Positions 46,186-55,918 of a DNA stretch of 64,000 nucleotides are shown here, piece after piece. Each line of letters begins with the position of its first letter. Positions within the stretch are counted from its first letter, which is position 1. The stretch is from positions 62,001 through 126,000 of the forward strand of contig NZ_JAMBNZ010000003.1 in the NCBI RefSeq assembly GCF_023715365.1, read 5' to 3'. The DNA comes from Georgenia satyanarayanai (lineage in GTDB: Bacteria > Actinomycetota > Actinomycetes > Actinomycetales > Actinomycetaceae). The notes beneath the pieces are model-generated. The model saw only the letters and a list, made by a program, of their open reading frames with translations, did not search any database and had not been told where the DNA came from. A program made the position numbers and the translations under genes.

Positions 46186-46505
46186 CAGCCGCCACCGCCG
46201 CGGCGGCCGCGGCCGTAGCCGCTGACGGCGGGCTTGACGTCGGTGAGGTAGATGGCGGCCGGGATGACGAGGATGATCGACAGGAAGCTGCCCGACAGCG
46301 GCCCGAAGGGTGGCAGGGCCACGAAGCCGAGCGCGACGTTGACGACGAGGACGATGAGCCAGAAGTTCTTCGTCCGCTTGCCCGCGTAGCTGAAGGCCTG
46401 GGCGGGCTGACGCAGGCAGTGCAGCAGCGCCCACACTTCGACGGCAAAGGCCGCGAGCGCGAGGGCGAGGAACAGGAAGAACTGCATGCTGCCGATGATT
46501 CCCAC
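46182..46505 (-). CDS. DUF2516 family membrane protein
   Basis: A 107-aa protein with three membrane segments (about residues 8-28, 48-65, 70-90) and a short Gly/Arg-rich tail. The [14 protein letters not shown] block matches the DUF2516 family found in many actinobacteria; its function is unknown. Coupled to dtd by a four-base overlap. Confidence 0.82.
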   Translation of the reverse strand: MGIIGSMQFFLFLALALAAFAVEVWALLHCLRQPAQAFSYAGKRTKNFWLIVLVVNVALGFVALPPFGPLSGSFLSIILVIPAAIYLTDVKPAVSGYGRGRRGGGGW

Positions 46506-46541
46506 CGCGTGAGTCTACGAGACTCCGCGCCGCGCGCAGCC

Positions 46542-47657
46542 CTAGCGGGCGAGGAGGTGGCTGGCCTCCGCGGCGCTGAGGCCCGAGGCCTGGAGGAGGT
46601 CGCTGGTGAGCGAGCGCATGAGGATGACGAGGGTCTGCAGGTGCCAGCCCGGGTCCTCGACGTCCTCCGGGTCGAGCTCACCGGTGACCAGGGTGAGCAC
46701 CTGGGCGGCGTCCGCCGTGCTCGCGCCGCTGCTGAGGGCGTCACCCAGGCGGGAGGCGCCGACGGCGAGCCCCTCGAAGGCCTCGCTCACGCGCTCGTCC
46801 CGGGCACCCTGCTCGACGGCGGTGAGGCCGCGGCGCGCGATGACGCGGGCGTTGCGCATGGCGCGGTCGGCGAGGGTGCTGGCCCGCTCGAGGCGGGCGA
46901 GCTCGGGCAGGTAGCGGCGTGCCGCCGGGGAGATGCGCGCCGACTGCAGGGCGTTGCGCACCACCGAGGCCCAGTCGTCGAGGGTGCCCTGCGTGCTGCG
47001 ACCCAGGGCCAGGGCGTCACGCATGCGCTCGGCGTCCCCGTCCCGCAGCCCCTTGCCGAGGGTGCCGAGCATCTGGGAGAGGTCGGAGAGGCTCGCGGCG
47101 GCGAGCTGCCGGGCACGGCGCCGCGCGTCCTGCGGGGTGAGGATCGCGACGAGCAGGGCGAAGGTGCCGCCGACGAGCGCGTCGGTCCAGCGGCCCGCGG
47201 GCCCGTCGACAGCGGCGACGGGCAGCGCGACGATGACGATCCCCTGGACGCCGGCCTGGATGGTGAGCATCGGGCCGCGGTCGACGAACCGGGCGAACAG
47301 CGCCCCGAGGGTGATGACGAGCATGATCTGGAGCACGCCCGTGCTGAAGACGTAGGCCACCAGCTCCCCGAGTGCGACGCCGAGAGCCACTCCGAGCGCC
47401 AGCTCGGCGACCTTGCGCACCTCGCGGTCCGCGCTGAAGCCCAGGCAGACCCAGGTGGCGACGGGCGCGAAGAACGGCTGGGCGTGCCCGAGCCCGTAGT
47501 ACGCCACCGCCCACGACAGGCCGGCGGCGACCGCGGCGACGACCACCGGGAAGGCCGCGGCCCGCACCCGGCGCCTCCCGCCCCGCAGCCGCTGCCGGAC
47601 GAGGATCAGCAGGCGGCGTAGGTCGAGGCGGTCCTCGCGTCCCCCGGCGTCGGCCAT
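46542..47657 (-). CDS. FUSC-family (aromatic acid exporter-like) membrane protein
   Basis: A 371-aa protein with several N-terminal membrane spans (about residues 35-190) containing the FUSC-like pattern [34 protein letters not shown], followed by a long cytoplasmic helical region (about 195-360). Relatives export aromatic acids or act in envelope maintenance. It starts four bases after ygfZ on the same strand. Confidence 0.82.
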   Translation of the reverse strand: MADAGGREDRLDLRRLLILVRQRLRGGRRRVRAAAFPVVVAAVAAGLSWAVAYYGLGHAQPFFAPVATWVCLGFSADREVRKVAELALGVALGVALGELVAYVFSTGVLQIMLVITLGALFARFVDRGPMLTIQAGVQGIVIVALPVAAVDGPAGRWTDALVGGTFALLVAILTPQDARRRARQLAAASLSDLSQMLGTLGKGLRDGDAERMRDALALGRSTQGTLDDWASVVRNALQSARISPAARRYLPELARLERASTLADRAMRNARVIARRGLTAVEQGARDERVSEAFEGLAVGASRLGDALSSGASTADAAQVLTLVTGELDPEDVEDPGWHLQTLVILMRSLTSDLLQASGLSAAEASHLLAR

Positions 47658-47661
47658 GGTG

Positions 47662-48759
47662 TCAGGCGCGCGGCCGCCGGCGCAGTTCCTGGCCCGGGCG
47701 CTCGCTCGGGCGTCCGACGGCCTCGCCGCTCACCGGGACGATGACTTCCTGGGCGGCGGCGATGCCATCGACGACGAGCTCGGCGTCGGCCGGCAGGGAG
47801 CGCTTGACGAGCGCGAGGGCGACGGGCCCGAGCTCGGCGTGCCGCACGACGCTCGTCATGACGCCGACGTCTCTGTCCCCGTGCATCACCCGGGCGCCGG
47901 GCTCCGGCGTCAGGTGCTCGGAGCCGTCGAGGTGGAGCATGACGAGGCGGCGCGGGGGCCGGCCGAGGGTGAAGACGCGCGCGACAGTCTCCTGGCCGCG
48001 GTAGCAGCCCTTCTCGAGGTGGACGCCGGTGCGCAGCCAGTCCAGCTCGTGCGGGATGGCGCGCTCGTCGACCTCGCGGCCGAGCCGGGGCCGCCAGGCC
48101 TCCACGCGCAGCGCCTCCCAGGCCCACGTGCCGGCCACGCGCAGGCCGGACGCGTCGACGACGTCGGCCAGGCGGGCGCGGTCGACGAGGCCGAGGGAGC
48201 GGCGCAGGTGCCGACCGGGGTGCTCGTCGTCGGCCGGCCCGTAGCTCGTGCCGCCGGGCGCCGTCGTGGGCCACGGGTCGTGCCAGGTGAGCACGTGCCC
48301 CGGCGCCGCCGCCACGGCCTGCCAGCCGTCGCCGCAGGTGCCGACGACGGCGGTGTGCTCGGTGACGTCGGTGACCTCCACGCGCAGCATGAAGCGCATC
48401 CGCTCGAGGAACGCGACGAGGGGCGCCACGTGGTCGCCCTCGGTGACGAGCCAGGCGCGCTCGCCGTCGTCGGCCACGGCGGCGGCGTGCTCGATGCGGC
48501 CGTTGGGGTCGAGGAGGAGGAGCTCACCGGACTGGCCGGGGGCGAGGTGGAGGAGGAGCTGGGTGCTGAGCGTATTGAGCCAGCTCAGCCGGTCGGGGCC
48601 GGAGACGGTGACGACACCGAGCTGGGAGAGGTCGACGACGCCCACCCCGCGCTCGAGGGCGCGCTGCTCCTGGGCGGGCTGGCCGTAGTGGAGCGCGACG
48701 CCGGCGTCCGGGCCGCCGCCACCGACGGCACCGGGCCGGGAGAGCAGGGGGCTGGTCAT
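47662..48759 (-). CDS. ygfZ: tRNA-modifying/Fe-S repair protein YgfZ (folate-binding, GcvT-like)
   Basis: A 365-aa folate-binding protein. The YgfZ signature KGCYRGQE is intact at about residues 240-247. YgfZ helps repair or mature a subset of Fe-S enzymes using tetrahydrofolate. The ATG at 48757-48759 overlaps the preceding stop (ATGA), so an upstream in-frame extension is not used. Confidence 0.9.
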   Translation of the reverse strand: MTSPLLSRPGAVGGGGPDAGVALHYGQPAQEQRALERGVGVVDLSQLGVVTVSGPDRLSWLNTLSTQLLLHLAPGQSGELLLLDPNGRIEHAAAVADDGERAWLVTEGDHVAPLVAFLERMRFMLRVEVTDVTEHTAVVGTCGDGWQAVAAAPGHVLTWHDPWPTTAPGGTSYGPADDEHPGRHLRRSLGLVDRARLADVVDASGLRVAGTWAWEALRVEAWRPRLGREVDERAIPHELDWLRTGVHLEKGCYRGQETVARVFTLGRPPRRLVMLHLDGSEHLTPEPGARVMHGDRDVGVMTSVVRHAELGPVALALVKRSLPADAELVVDGIAAAQEVIVPVSGEAVGRPSERPGQELRRRPRA

Positions 48760-49361
48760 GCCTGCTCCTGTCGGCTGAGGCGCCCGGAGGCGTAGGACTG
48801 CAGCTCGTGCCCGAAGGCCGCGAGCTCCTCGACCCACAGCAGGTCGCCCTGGACGAGCCCGTACATGCGGCTGCTCGCGCTGACGTCCTGGGCGCTGGCC
48901 GTGCGGACGACGGCGTCGCTGACGATGTCGATGCGCGCCGGGCGCACGCTGCCCACGTAGACGACGACGTGCCCGGTGGGCTGCGCGACGAGCACCTCGA
49001 TGTCGGTGCTGCGCTGGCCCGAGGACTTCTCGCCGTCGATCGGCTCCTCCGGCGCGGCTGGGGAAGGGCGCCAGTAGGCCGTCTCGGTGGCCCACACCTC
49101 GGCCTTGGCCAGCAGCTCGGCCCCGACGGCACCGGGCATCTCCTGGGAGACGGACGAGGAGTGCTCCGCGTCCACCGCCCACAGCGTGCTCGTGCAGCGC
49201 AGGTAGGGACCGCCGTCGTGGTCGAAGGTCATCTCGTGGACGAGGGGCTGCTCTGGGACTCCCGGGTAGGACATGACGCCGTAGCCGCGCCAGGATCCGA
49301 CGAGCCAGGCGAGCGGGTAGACCTCCGGGGCCAGGCCCTCGGGAAGGGTGAAGGTGGCCAT
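48756..49361 (-). CDS. FABP-family/nitrobindin-like heme-binding protein (DUF1794)
   Basis: A 201-aa beta-barrel protein. GSWRGYGVMSYPG near residue 22 corresponds to the nitrobindin GxWxGxG motif. Mycobacterial relatives bind heme b and isomerise peroxynitrite to nitrate. I do not recognise the distal histidine with certainty. Translationally coupled to ygfZ. Confidence 0.85.
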   Translation of the reverse strand: MATFTLPEGLAPEVYPLAWLVGSWRGYGVMSYPGVPEQPLVHEMTFDHDGGPYLRCTSTLWAVDAEHSSSVSQEMPGAVGAELLAKAEVWATETAYWRPSPAAPEEPIDGEKSSGQRSTDIEVLVAQPTGHVVVYVGSVRPARIDIVSDAVVRTASAQDVSASSRMYGLVQGDLLWVEELAAFGHELQSYASGRLSRQEQA

Positions 49362-49406
49362 GCCCCCGATGCTACGCGGTCGGCGCCGTGCGGCCCGTCC
49401 GCGCCC

Positions 49407-50129
49407 TCAGGCCAGCAGCACGCTGCCGAGCATGAAGGTCGGCGCGCCGGCGAGCATCGGCGGCAGCGCAGCGGCCGCGAGCGCGGGCAGCGGCCGGCTG
49501 GAGGCGGGGAAGCGGCCCAGGACGAGGTGGACGGCGGAGGTGAGCACCCCGGCGACGAGACCCGTCGCTGCGCCCACGAGCGGGCCGACGGCGGGCAGCA
49601 GCACCCCGGCGAGCAGGCCGGCACCGCCGGCGACGACGGTGGCCAGCCCCGGCACCAGCCGGGCACGCAGCGGCAGGGCGGTGCAGGCCGCTCCCGCGGC
49701 GAGCGCTGCCGCGGCCGTGACGACGACGGCGGCGGCCGGGCTCGTGTCCCCGAGCGCCGGCCACATCGCGGCGGAGCCGGCGACGACGCAGCCGGTCACC
49801 GTGCCGGCGACGGACTCCACGAGGCGCGGCCGGCCGTCCCGCCGCAGCATCTCCTGGACGAAGCTGCCCGCGACCGCGAGCCCTAGCACGACGGCCACGC
49901 CGTCGACCGAGCCGGTGACCGCGACGACGGCGAGCGCCGCCAGACCGGTGGCGGCGATGACGACGCCCGGTCCCGTCGTCACCGGCAGGCCGGCGAGCCG
50001 GGGCCAGCCGCCGGCCACGAGGAGGGTGGCGAGGGCGGCGACGACGAGGAGCGGCCAGTGCCACATCGCGCTGAGCGCGAGCACGGCGGCGACGGCGGCG
50101 GTGACGACCCCGCGGGTGGAGCTGCCCAT
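49407..50129 (-). CDS. unknown multi-span integral membrane protein
   Basis: A 240-aa protein made almost entirely of Ala/Val/Leu-rich membrane segments, about seven in all. I cannot place it in a family; the composition and position next to glnR are seen in other actinobacteria. The start MGSSTRG at 50129 is chosen over longer frames that would add an Arg/Pro-rich non-membrane lead. Confidence 0.6.
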   Translation of the reverse strand: MGSSTRGVVTAAVAAVLALSAMWHWPLLVVAALATLLVAGGWPRLAGLPVTTGPGVVIAATGLAALAVVAVTGSVDGVAVVLGLAVAGSFVQEMLRRDGRPRLVESVAGTVTGCVVAGSAAMWPALGDTSPAAAVVVTAAAALAAGAACTALPLRARLVPGLATVVAGGAGLLAGVLLPAVGPLVGAATGLVAGVLTSAVHLVLGRFPASSRPLPALAAAALPPMLAGAPTFMLGSVLLA

Positions 50130-50266
50130 CACGACTCGCACCCGGCGACGGCGGGGCGCGGCGGGAGAGCGGGGTGGACGGGCACCCCCTGAGTCTGGCA
50201 GATCGAGCGGTGACGTCGGCGGCACCCCGCTTCCCACTAGTGTGTCCCCGACCAGGAAGAGGTGCG

Positions 50267-50944
50267 ATGGCCACTCTTGTCGTCCTGACCCGTGAGCCGA
50301 CCGGCGCAGCCGCCGTGCTGCCCTCCCTCGCCCTGCTCGACCACCGGGTCTCGACGGCGCCCCTGTCCGCCGACTCGCTCGTCGACCCCGCGGACGCGGA
50401 CGTCCTCGTCGTCGACGGCCGTCAGGAGCTCGCGGCGGCCCGGTCGGTGTGCCAGCTCGCGCGCAGTACGGGGCTGCAGCTGCCCCTGCTGCTCGCCCTC
50501 ACCGAGGGCGGGCTCACCGCCGTCACCCCGGCGTGGGGGTGCAGCGACATCGTGCTCGCCACGGCCGGGCCCGCCGAGCTGGAGGCACGCTTGCGGCTCC
50601 TCGGCAGCCAGGTGGCGGCAGCGGAGCCGGCGGGGGACGTCCTCGAGGCGGGTGAGCTCGTCATCGACACGGCCGCCTACTCGGCGCGGGTGCGCGGACA
50701 GGCCCTCAACCTCACCTACAAGGAGTTCGAGCTGCTCCGGCACCTGGCTCAGCACCCGGGCCGTGTCCTCACCCGCGCGCAGCTCCTCGACGAGGTGTGG
50801 GGCTACGACTACTACGGCGGCACGCGCACGGTCGACGTCCACGTCCGGCGCTTGCGCGCCAAGCTCGGCGCGGAGCACGACCAGCTCATCGGGACGGTGC
50901 GCAACGTCGGCTACCGATTCGTCGTGCGCCCGACCGTCGACTGA
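50267..50944 (+). CDS. glnR: GlnR-type orphan OmpR-family response regulator
   Basis: A 225-aa protein with an atypical receiver domain (about residues 1-115) and an OmpR winged helix (about 125-220: [53 protein letters not shown]). The receiver contains [10 protein letters not shown] where GlnR proteins have the conserved Asp50 but lacks other phosphorylation-pocket acids. GlnR governs nitrogen assimilation and, in several actinomycetes, sugar uptake. In mycobacteria glnR also lies near mshD and Pst genes. AGGAAGAGG precedes the ATG. No histidine kinase is adjacent, as expected. Confidence 0.85.
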   Translation: MATLVVLTREPTGAAAVLPSLALLDHRVSTAPLSADSLVDPADADVLVVDGRQELAAARSVCQLARSTGLQLPLLLALTEGGLTAVTPAWGCSDIVLATAGPAELEARLRLLGSQVAAAEPAGDVLEAGELVIDTAAYSARVRGQALNLTYKEFELLRHLAQHPGRVLTRAQLLDEVWGYDYYGGTRTVDVHVRRLRAKLGAEHDQLIGTVRNVGYRFVVRPTVD

Positions 50945-51208
50945 CAGGACGCGCCGCGCCCGCTGTTCTACGATGGATGCAGACGTCGGGTCGCGAATGC
51001 CCCGGGCTCCAACACAAGCCGCCACGAGCGGCCTTCGCGCCGACTGGCGCTTCGCGGCCCGGCGTCGCCCTCTCCCCCGGCCACCGCCGGCTGGCGCACC
51101 GACGGGCCGTGCCGGAGGTTTCGCTAAGGTGTCCCGGGACGTCCGGCCCTCCCCCTGGCCGCGCTCCCGCTCATCGCTCTCGTCTCGTCTGCCCGGAGGT
51201 AGAACACC

Positions 51209-51640
51209 ATGTCCTTGCGCCGTCCCGTCCTTGCCGTTGCCGCCGCCCTCGCGCTGGTGGGTGCGGCCGGGTGCACGGCCGACTCCGTCCTCGATCTCGA
51301 GGTCGGTGACTGCCTCAACCAGAGCGACCTGGAGGGCGACGAGGTCAGCTCCGCGCCGGCCGTCGAGTGCACGGAGGAGCACGACGCCGAGATCTTCGGC
51401 GAGCACGTCTTCTCCGGTAACGACTACCCGGGGGTCGAGGCCGTGCAGGCCGAGTCCCAGGAGACCTGCCTCAAGGAGTTCGAGTCCTTCGTCGGCCTGC
51501 CCTACGAGGAGTCAGCGCTGCCCTTCACCATGCTCTACCCCTCCGAGCAGAGCTGGGATGACGCCAAGGACCGCACCACGCTGTGCATCGTCATCTCCGA
51601 CGAGCCGCTGACCGAGTCACTCAAGGACTCCAAGATCTGA
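51209..51640 (+). CDS. septum-formation-domain lipoprotein
   Basis: A 143-aa lipoprotein with lipobox VGAAGC (Cys about residue 22) and an extracytoplasmic domain with four conserved Cys in the Septum_form (PF13845-like) arrangement: VGDCL, PAVECTEEHDAEIFG, ETCLKEF and TLCIVI. The family is linked by its name to septation but the evidence is thin. GGAGG is well spaced from the ATG. A bidirectional terminator follows. Confidence 0.8.
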   Translation: MSLRRPVLAVAAALALVGAAGCTADSVLDLEVGDCLNQSDLEGDEVSSAPAVECTEEHDAEIFGEHVFSGNDYPGVEAVQAESQETCLKEFESFVGLPYEESALPFTMLYPSEQSWDDAKDRTTLCIVISDEPLTESLKDSKI

Positions 51641-51654
51641 CCCGCCGCACACGC

Positions 51655-51692
51655 ACGACGCCCCCGGCAGCCCAGGCTCCCGGGGGCGTCGT
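51655..51692. terminator. bidirectional terminator between the septum lipoprotein gene and pstB
   Basis: ACGACGCCCCCGG and CCGGGGGCGTCGT form a 13-bp perfect stem with a 12-base loop, between convergent stop codons at 51640 and 51705. Confidence 0.75.
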
Positions 51693-51704
51693 CGTCGGTG
51701 CAGG

Positions 51705-52484
51705 TCAGCCGAAACGGCCGGAGATGTAGTCCTCGGTGGCCTTGTTCCGCGGCGCGGCGAACATCTGCTCGGTCGCGTCCATCTCGATGAGGCGGCCGGG
51801 CTTGCCGGTGCCGGCGATGTTGAAGAAGCCGGTCGTGTCCGAGACCCGGGCGGCCTGCTGCATGTTGTGGGTGACGATGACGATCGTGTACTCGGACTTC
51901 AGCTCCGAGATGAGGTCCTCGATCGCGAGCGTGGAGATCGGGTCGAGCGCCGAGCAGGGCTCGTCCATGAGGAGCACCTGCGGCTGCACCGCGATGGCGC
52001 GGGCGATGCACAGCCGCTGCTGCTGACCGCCGGAGATCGAGGACCCCGGCCGGTCGAGGCGGTCCTTGACCTCCTCCCACAGGTTGGCGCCGCGCAGCGC
52101 GCGCTCCACCAGCGTCTCCTGGTCGCTCTTGCTCATCCGCTTGTTGTTCAGCTTGACGCCCGCGAGGACGTTGTCCGCGATGGACATCGTCGGGAAGGGG
52201 TTGGGCCGCTGGAAGACCATGCCCACCTGGCGGCGGACCTCGACCGGGTCGACCGCGTCGCCGTAGAGGTCCTGGCCGTCCATGAGTGCCTGCCCCTCGA
52301 CGCGGGCACCGGGGATGACCTCGTGCATGCGGTTGAGAGTGCGCAGGAAGGTCGACTTGCCACAGCCGGAGGGGCCGATGAGCGCGGTCACGGCGCGGGG
52401 CTCGATGACCATGTTGACGTCCTGGACGGCGAGGAACTCCCCGTAGAAGACGTTGAGGTCCTTGACGTCGATGCGCTTAGACAT
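51705..52484 (-). CDS. pstB: phosphate ABC transporter ATP-binding protein
   Basis: A 259-aa ATPase. Walker [11 protein letters not shown]-loop VFQRPNPFP (diagnostic of PstB), signature [15 protein letters not shown] and Walker [14 protein letters not shown] are all intact. It energises high-affinity phosphate uptake with PstCA. The last gene of pstS-pstC-pstA-pstB. Confidence 0.97.
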   Translation of the reverse strand: MSKRIDVKDLNVFYGEFLAVQDVNMVIEPRAVTALIGPSGCGKSTFLRTLNRMHEVIPGARVEGQALMDGQDLYGDAVDPVEVRRQVGMVFQRPNPFPTMSIADNVLAGVKLNNKRMSKSDQETLVERALRGANLWEEVKDRLDRPGSSISGGQQQRLCIARAIAVQPQVLLMDEPCSALDPISTLAIEDLISELKSEYTIVIVTHNMQQAARVSDTTGFFNIAGTGKPGRLIEMDATEQMFAAPRNKATEDYISGRFG

Positions 52485-52535
52485 GCGTGGTCCTTGAGGG
52501 TCGTGCGGGCAGGAGGATCCGATGCGGGTCACGCA

Positions 52536-53579
52536 TCAGCGCACTCCCTTGGGCGAGAAGTACCTGCTCACCAGGCGCGCGGCGAGGTTGAGCAGCATGA
52601 CGATGAGGATGAGGGTGAGCGCACCGGCCCAGGCGCGGTACTCGCTCGCCCCGCCCTGCGCGTACTGGCGGAACACGTACACCGGCAGCGTGGCGATGCG
52701 CCCGTCGAAGGCGTCGTAGTTGACGGCGTTGGTGATGCCGACGGTGATGAGCAGCGGGGCGGTCTCACCGATGACTCGCGCGATGGAGATCATGACGCCG
52801 GTGGTGATGCCGGCGATCGCGGTGCGCAGGACGACCTTGACGATCGTCAGCCACTTCGGCACGCCGAGGGCGTAGGCCGCCTCGCGCAGCTCGTTCGGCA
52901 CGAGGCGCAGCATCTCCTCCACCGAGCGCACGACGACGGGCGTCATGAGGACGGCGAGGGCGATGCCACCGATGAGCGCGGACTTGTACGCCGGGCCGAA
53001 CAGGACGAGGAACACCGTGAAGGCGAACAGACCGGCGACGATCGAGGGGATGCCGGTCATGACGTCGACGAGGATCGTGATGGCCCGCTTGAGGCGGCCG
53101 CCGCCGTACTCGACGAGGTAGATCGCGGTGAAGATGCCCAGCGGGATCGAGATGACCGCGGCGATGCCGGTGACGTAGAGGGTGCCGATGATCGCGTGGT
53201 ACGCGCCGCCCTCGGTCATCTGCCCGAAGACCCCGACCATGTCCGTCGTGAGGAACTCCCAGCCGAAGGCGCGGACGCCGCCGCTCGCCACCGTCCAGAC
53301 GAGGGACACGAGCGGGATCATGGCCAGGACGAAGGCGAGGGTGACGAGCGTCGTCGCGAGGCGGTCCTTGGCCCACCGCGGGCCCTCGACCTGCCAGGAC
53401 ACGGCGACGACGGCGATGACGTGGATGATCGCGCCGAGGAACGCGACCCCCGCGACCGTCGGGGTGCCGCCGATCCCGAGGATCGCGGCGGCGACGGCGA
53501 CGGAGACGGCGAGGACGGCCCACGGCGCCCAGGCGGGCAGCCGACGGGTCTGGTGCAGGGCGAGGGGCGTCGTCGTCAT
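52536..53579 (-). CDS. pstA: phosphate ABC transporter permease
   Basis: A 347-aa permease with an extra N-terminal pair of membrane segments and about six in the transporter core. GYLVEYGG-type IYLVEYGGGRLKRAI, the IPSIVAGLF loop and EEMLRLVPNELREAAYALGVPKW are typical PstA. The ATG shares a base with the pstC stop (TGATG). Confidence 0.95.
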   Translation of the reverse strand: MTTTPLALHQTRRLPAWAPWAVLAVSVAVAAAILGIGGTPTVAGVAFLGAIIHVIAVVAVSWQVEGPRWAKDRLATTLVTLAFVLAMIPLVSLVWTVASGGVRAFGWEFLTTDMVGVFGQMTEGGAYHAIIGTLYVTGIAAVISIPLGIFTAIYLVEYGGGRLKRAITILVDVMTGIPSIVAGLFAFTVFLVLFGPAYKSALIGGIALAVLMTPVVVRSVEEMLRLVPNELREAAYALGVPKWLTIVKVVLRTAIAGITTGVMISIARVIGETAPLLITVGITNAVNYDAFDGRIATLPVYVFRQYAQGGASEYRAWAGALTLILIVMLLNLAARLVSRYFSPKGVR

Positions 53580-54562
53580 CAGTTGGCTCCCGAGAACTCG
53601 GCGCGGCGCGCGATGACCCACCGCGCGAGGAGGTTCACGCCGAAGGTGAGGACGAAGAGGATGAGGCCGGTCGCGATGAGGACGTCGACGCCGGTCCCGG
53701 AGGCCTCGGGGAACTGGCTGGCGATGTTCGCCGCGATCGACTGGTGCTGGCCGGGCTGCAGCAGGTGGACGTTGATGAGGAAGCCGGGCGACAGCACCAT
53801 GAGCACCGCCATCGTCTCCCCCAGCGCGCGGCCCATGCCGAGCATGGCCGCGGAGATGATGCCCGAGCGCCCGAAGGGCAGCACGGCCTGCCGCACCATC
53901 TCCCAGCGGGTGGCCCCCAGGGCGAGGGAGGCCTCCTCGTGCAGCCGCGGGGTCTGGAGGAACACCTCGCGGATCGTCGCGGTGATGATCGGCAGGACCA
54001 TGACGGCGAGGACGAGCCCGGCGGTGAGGATGTTGCGGGCCGGAGCCTGGTAGTCGGCGAAGAGCGGGATCCAGCCCAGGTGCTCCGACAGCCACGCGAA
54101 CAGCGGGTCGATGACCGGCTGGAGCCACTGGATGCCCCACAGGCCGAAGATCACCGAGGGGATCGCGGCGAGCAGGTCGACGAGGTAGCCCAGCCCCTGC
54201 GCGAGGCGGCGGGGGGCGTAGTGGGAGATGAACAGCGCGATACCGACGCTCAGCGGGACCGCGACGACGAGGGCGATGACCGAGGAGAGGACGGTGCCGA
54301 ACAGGAGCGGCGCGACGTACTCCCACAGGTTGCGTCCCTGCATGAAACCGACCTCGGCGAGCTCGTCGCGGGAGGCGACGAGGGCCGGCCAGGCGCGCAC
54401 GAAGAGGAAGATCGCGACGGCGGCGAGGATGGTGAGAATCACCAGGCCGGCGCCCGTGGAGATGCCGGCGAAGAGCCGGTTGCCCAGCTTGCCGGGGGTC
54501 CGACCGGCGCGAAGGGCCGAGGTGGAGCCAGGCGGGGTCTGGGGCGGTGCGGCGGTTGCCAC
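53579..54562 (-). CDS. pstC: phosphate ABC transporter permease
   Basis: A 327-aa permease with about six spans. The IPSVIFGLWGIQWLQP segment and LHEEASLALGATRWEMVRQAVLPFGRSGI coupling loop are PstC hallmarks. It follows pstS after an 84-base gap that holds a strong hairpin. Confidence 0.95.
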   Translation of the reverse strand: MATAAPPQTPPGSTSALRAGRTPGKLGNRLFAGISTGAGLVILTILAAVAIFLFVRAWPALVASRDELAEVGFMQGRNLWEYVAPLLFGTVLSSVIALVVAVPLSVGIALFISHYAPRRLAQGLGYLVDLLAAIPSVIFGLWGIQWLQPVIDPLFAWLSEHLGWIPLFADYQAPARNILTAGLVLAVMVLPIITATIREVFLQTPRLHEEASLALGATRWEMVRQAVLPFGRSGIISAAMLGMGRALGETMAVLMVLSPGFLINVHLLQPGQHQSIAANIASQFPEASGTGVDVLIATGLILFVLTFGVNLLARWVIARRAEFSGAN

Positions 54563-54599
54563 GTGTCCTCCGAGAATCGGACGGCGTGCGGACGTGCGT

Positions 54600-54633
54600 C
54601 GGGCGGGCCGGCGTCAGTGCACCGGCCCGCCCG
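54600..54633 (-). terminator. intra-operon hairpin between pstS and pstC
   Basis: CGGGCGGGCCGG and CCGGCCCGCCCG form a 12-bp stem with a 10-base loop, 14 bases beyond the pstS stop. A partial terminator or 3' stabiliser here would make PstS more abundant than the membrane subunits, as is common for binding-protein genes. Confidence 0.6.
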
Positions 54634-54646
54634 TCAGGTTAGCCGG

Positions 54647-55786
54647 TCAGCCGGCAACCGTGATCTGCTCGAGGGCGGCGGCGACGCGCTCGCGCAGCTC
54701 GCCGGAGATCGGCGCGGAACCGGCGACGTCGGGCTGGGCGGCCCGGTCCTGGCCCTCGGGGCTGACGACGTACTGGAAGTAGGCCGTGACGTTGGCGGCG
54801 TCCGCCTCGTTCTCGTAGGTCGAGCAGGCGATCGAGTAGGACACGAGGACGATCGGGTAGGTGCCTGCCTCCGTCGTGTCGCGGGCCAGGTCGATCGTCA
54901 GGCGCAGGTCGGTCGCGCCCTCGGCCGCCGGTGAGGCGTCGATGACGGCGGCCGCCGCCTCCGGGGAGAAGGGCACGTACTCGTCGCCCACACCGACCGC
55001 GACGGTGCCGAGGTCCTCGGCGCGCGAGGCGTCGGCGTAGCCGATGGCGCCCTCGGCGGCCTGGACGGTGTCGATCATGCCGGAGGTCTGGGCACCGGAC
55101 TGGGTGCCGGCGATCGGCCACGTCTCCACCGGGCCGTGCGTCCACACGTCGGGGGCGACGGCGTCGAGGTACTCGGTGAAGTTCTCCGTGGTGCCGGAGT
55201 CGTCGGAGCGGTTGACCGGGATGATGGCGAGGTCGGGCAGCTCGACGTCCGGGTTCGCTGCGACGATGGCCGGGTCGTCCCAGCTGGTGACCTCGCCCAT
55301 GAAGATCCCGGCGATGGTGTCGGGGTCGAGGTTGAGGTGCTCGGCGTCGAGGTCGGGGAGGTTGTAGACGATCGCGATGGGGCTGATGTACAGCGGCATC
55401 TCGATGACCTCGCCGCCGTAGCAGCGGTCGACGCCCGCGGCGAGCTCCTCCTCGTCCATGGCGGCGTCCGAGCCCGCGAAGAGCACCGTGCCGTTGAGGA
55501 ACTGCTCACGGCCGGTGCCGGAGCCGGTGGGGTCGTAGGTGACGTTGACGTCGGGGTTCTGGTCCATGAAACCGGCGATCCAGCCCTGCACGGCGGCCTC
55601 CTGGGAGCTCGCCCCGGAGCCGGCGATCGAGCCGGAGAGCTCGCCCGCACCGGCGTCCGCGGAGGAGGAGCCGGAGGCGGAGGCGTCGGAGGTGTCACCG
55701 TCACCGCAGGCCGCGAGGGTGAGCGCCACGGCGCTCAGGGCGGCGATCCCCGCCAGGCGGCGGCTACCTGCAAGCTTCACGTTCAT
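54647..55786 (-). CDS. pstS: phosphate-binding lipoprotein PstS
   Basis: A 379-aa phosphate-binding protein. It has signal peptide and lipobox TLAAC (Cys about residue 27), a Ser/Ala-rich linker, and the PstS core with GSGASSQEAAVQGW and DPTGSGTGREQFLNGTVLFAGSDAAM, plus VNRSDDSGTTENFTEYL phosphate ligands. The first gene of the operon, preceded by a PHO box. Confidence 0.97.
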   Translation of the reverse strand: MNVKLAGSRRLAGIAALSAVALTLAACGDGDTSDASASGSSSADAGAGELSGSIAGSGASSQEAAVQGWIAGFMDQNPDVNVTYDPTGSGTGREQFLNGTVLFAGSDAAMDEEELAAGVDRCYGGEVIEMPLYISPIAIVYNLPDLDAEHLNLDPDTIAGIFMGEVTSWDDPAIVAANPDVELPDLAIIPVNRSDDSGTTENFTEYLDAVAPDVWTHGPVETWPIAGTQSGAQTSGMIDTVQAAEGAIGYADASRAEDLGTVAVGVGDEYVPFSPEAAAAVIDASPAAEGATDLRLTIDLARDTTEAGTYPIVLVSYSIACSTYENEADAANVTAYFQYVVSPEGQDRAAQPDVAGSAPISGELRERVAAALEQITVAG

Positions 55787-55833
55787 TCCATCCTGTCAGT
55801 CGGAGGGCCCGGGAGACCCGGTGGCCGTCACTG

Positions 55834-55888
55834 ACAGTAGGAAGGGCAGGTGTCCGCCCGGCAGGCGCCGCGTGAACGGCGGATGAAC
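55834..55888 (-). promoter_or_regulatory. pst promoter with PHO box
   Basis: Two adjacent 11-bp direct repeats on the minus strand, GTTCATCCGCC (55878-55888) and GTTCACGCGGC (55867-55877), match the actinobacterial PHO-box pattern GTTCAYYYR(G/C)G bound by PhoP/RegX3-type regulators. A TACTGT -10 lies at 55834-55839, placing the repeats on or just upstream of the -35 position, as in Streptomyces pstS promoters. Confidence 0.75.
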
Positions 55889-55918
55889 AGGCGATGTGGA
55901 TCTCATCACGTCACCCGC

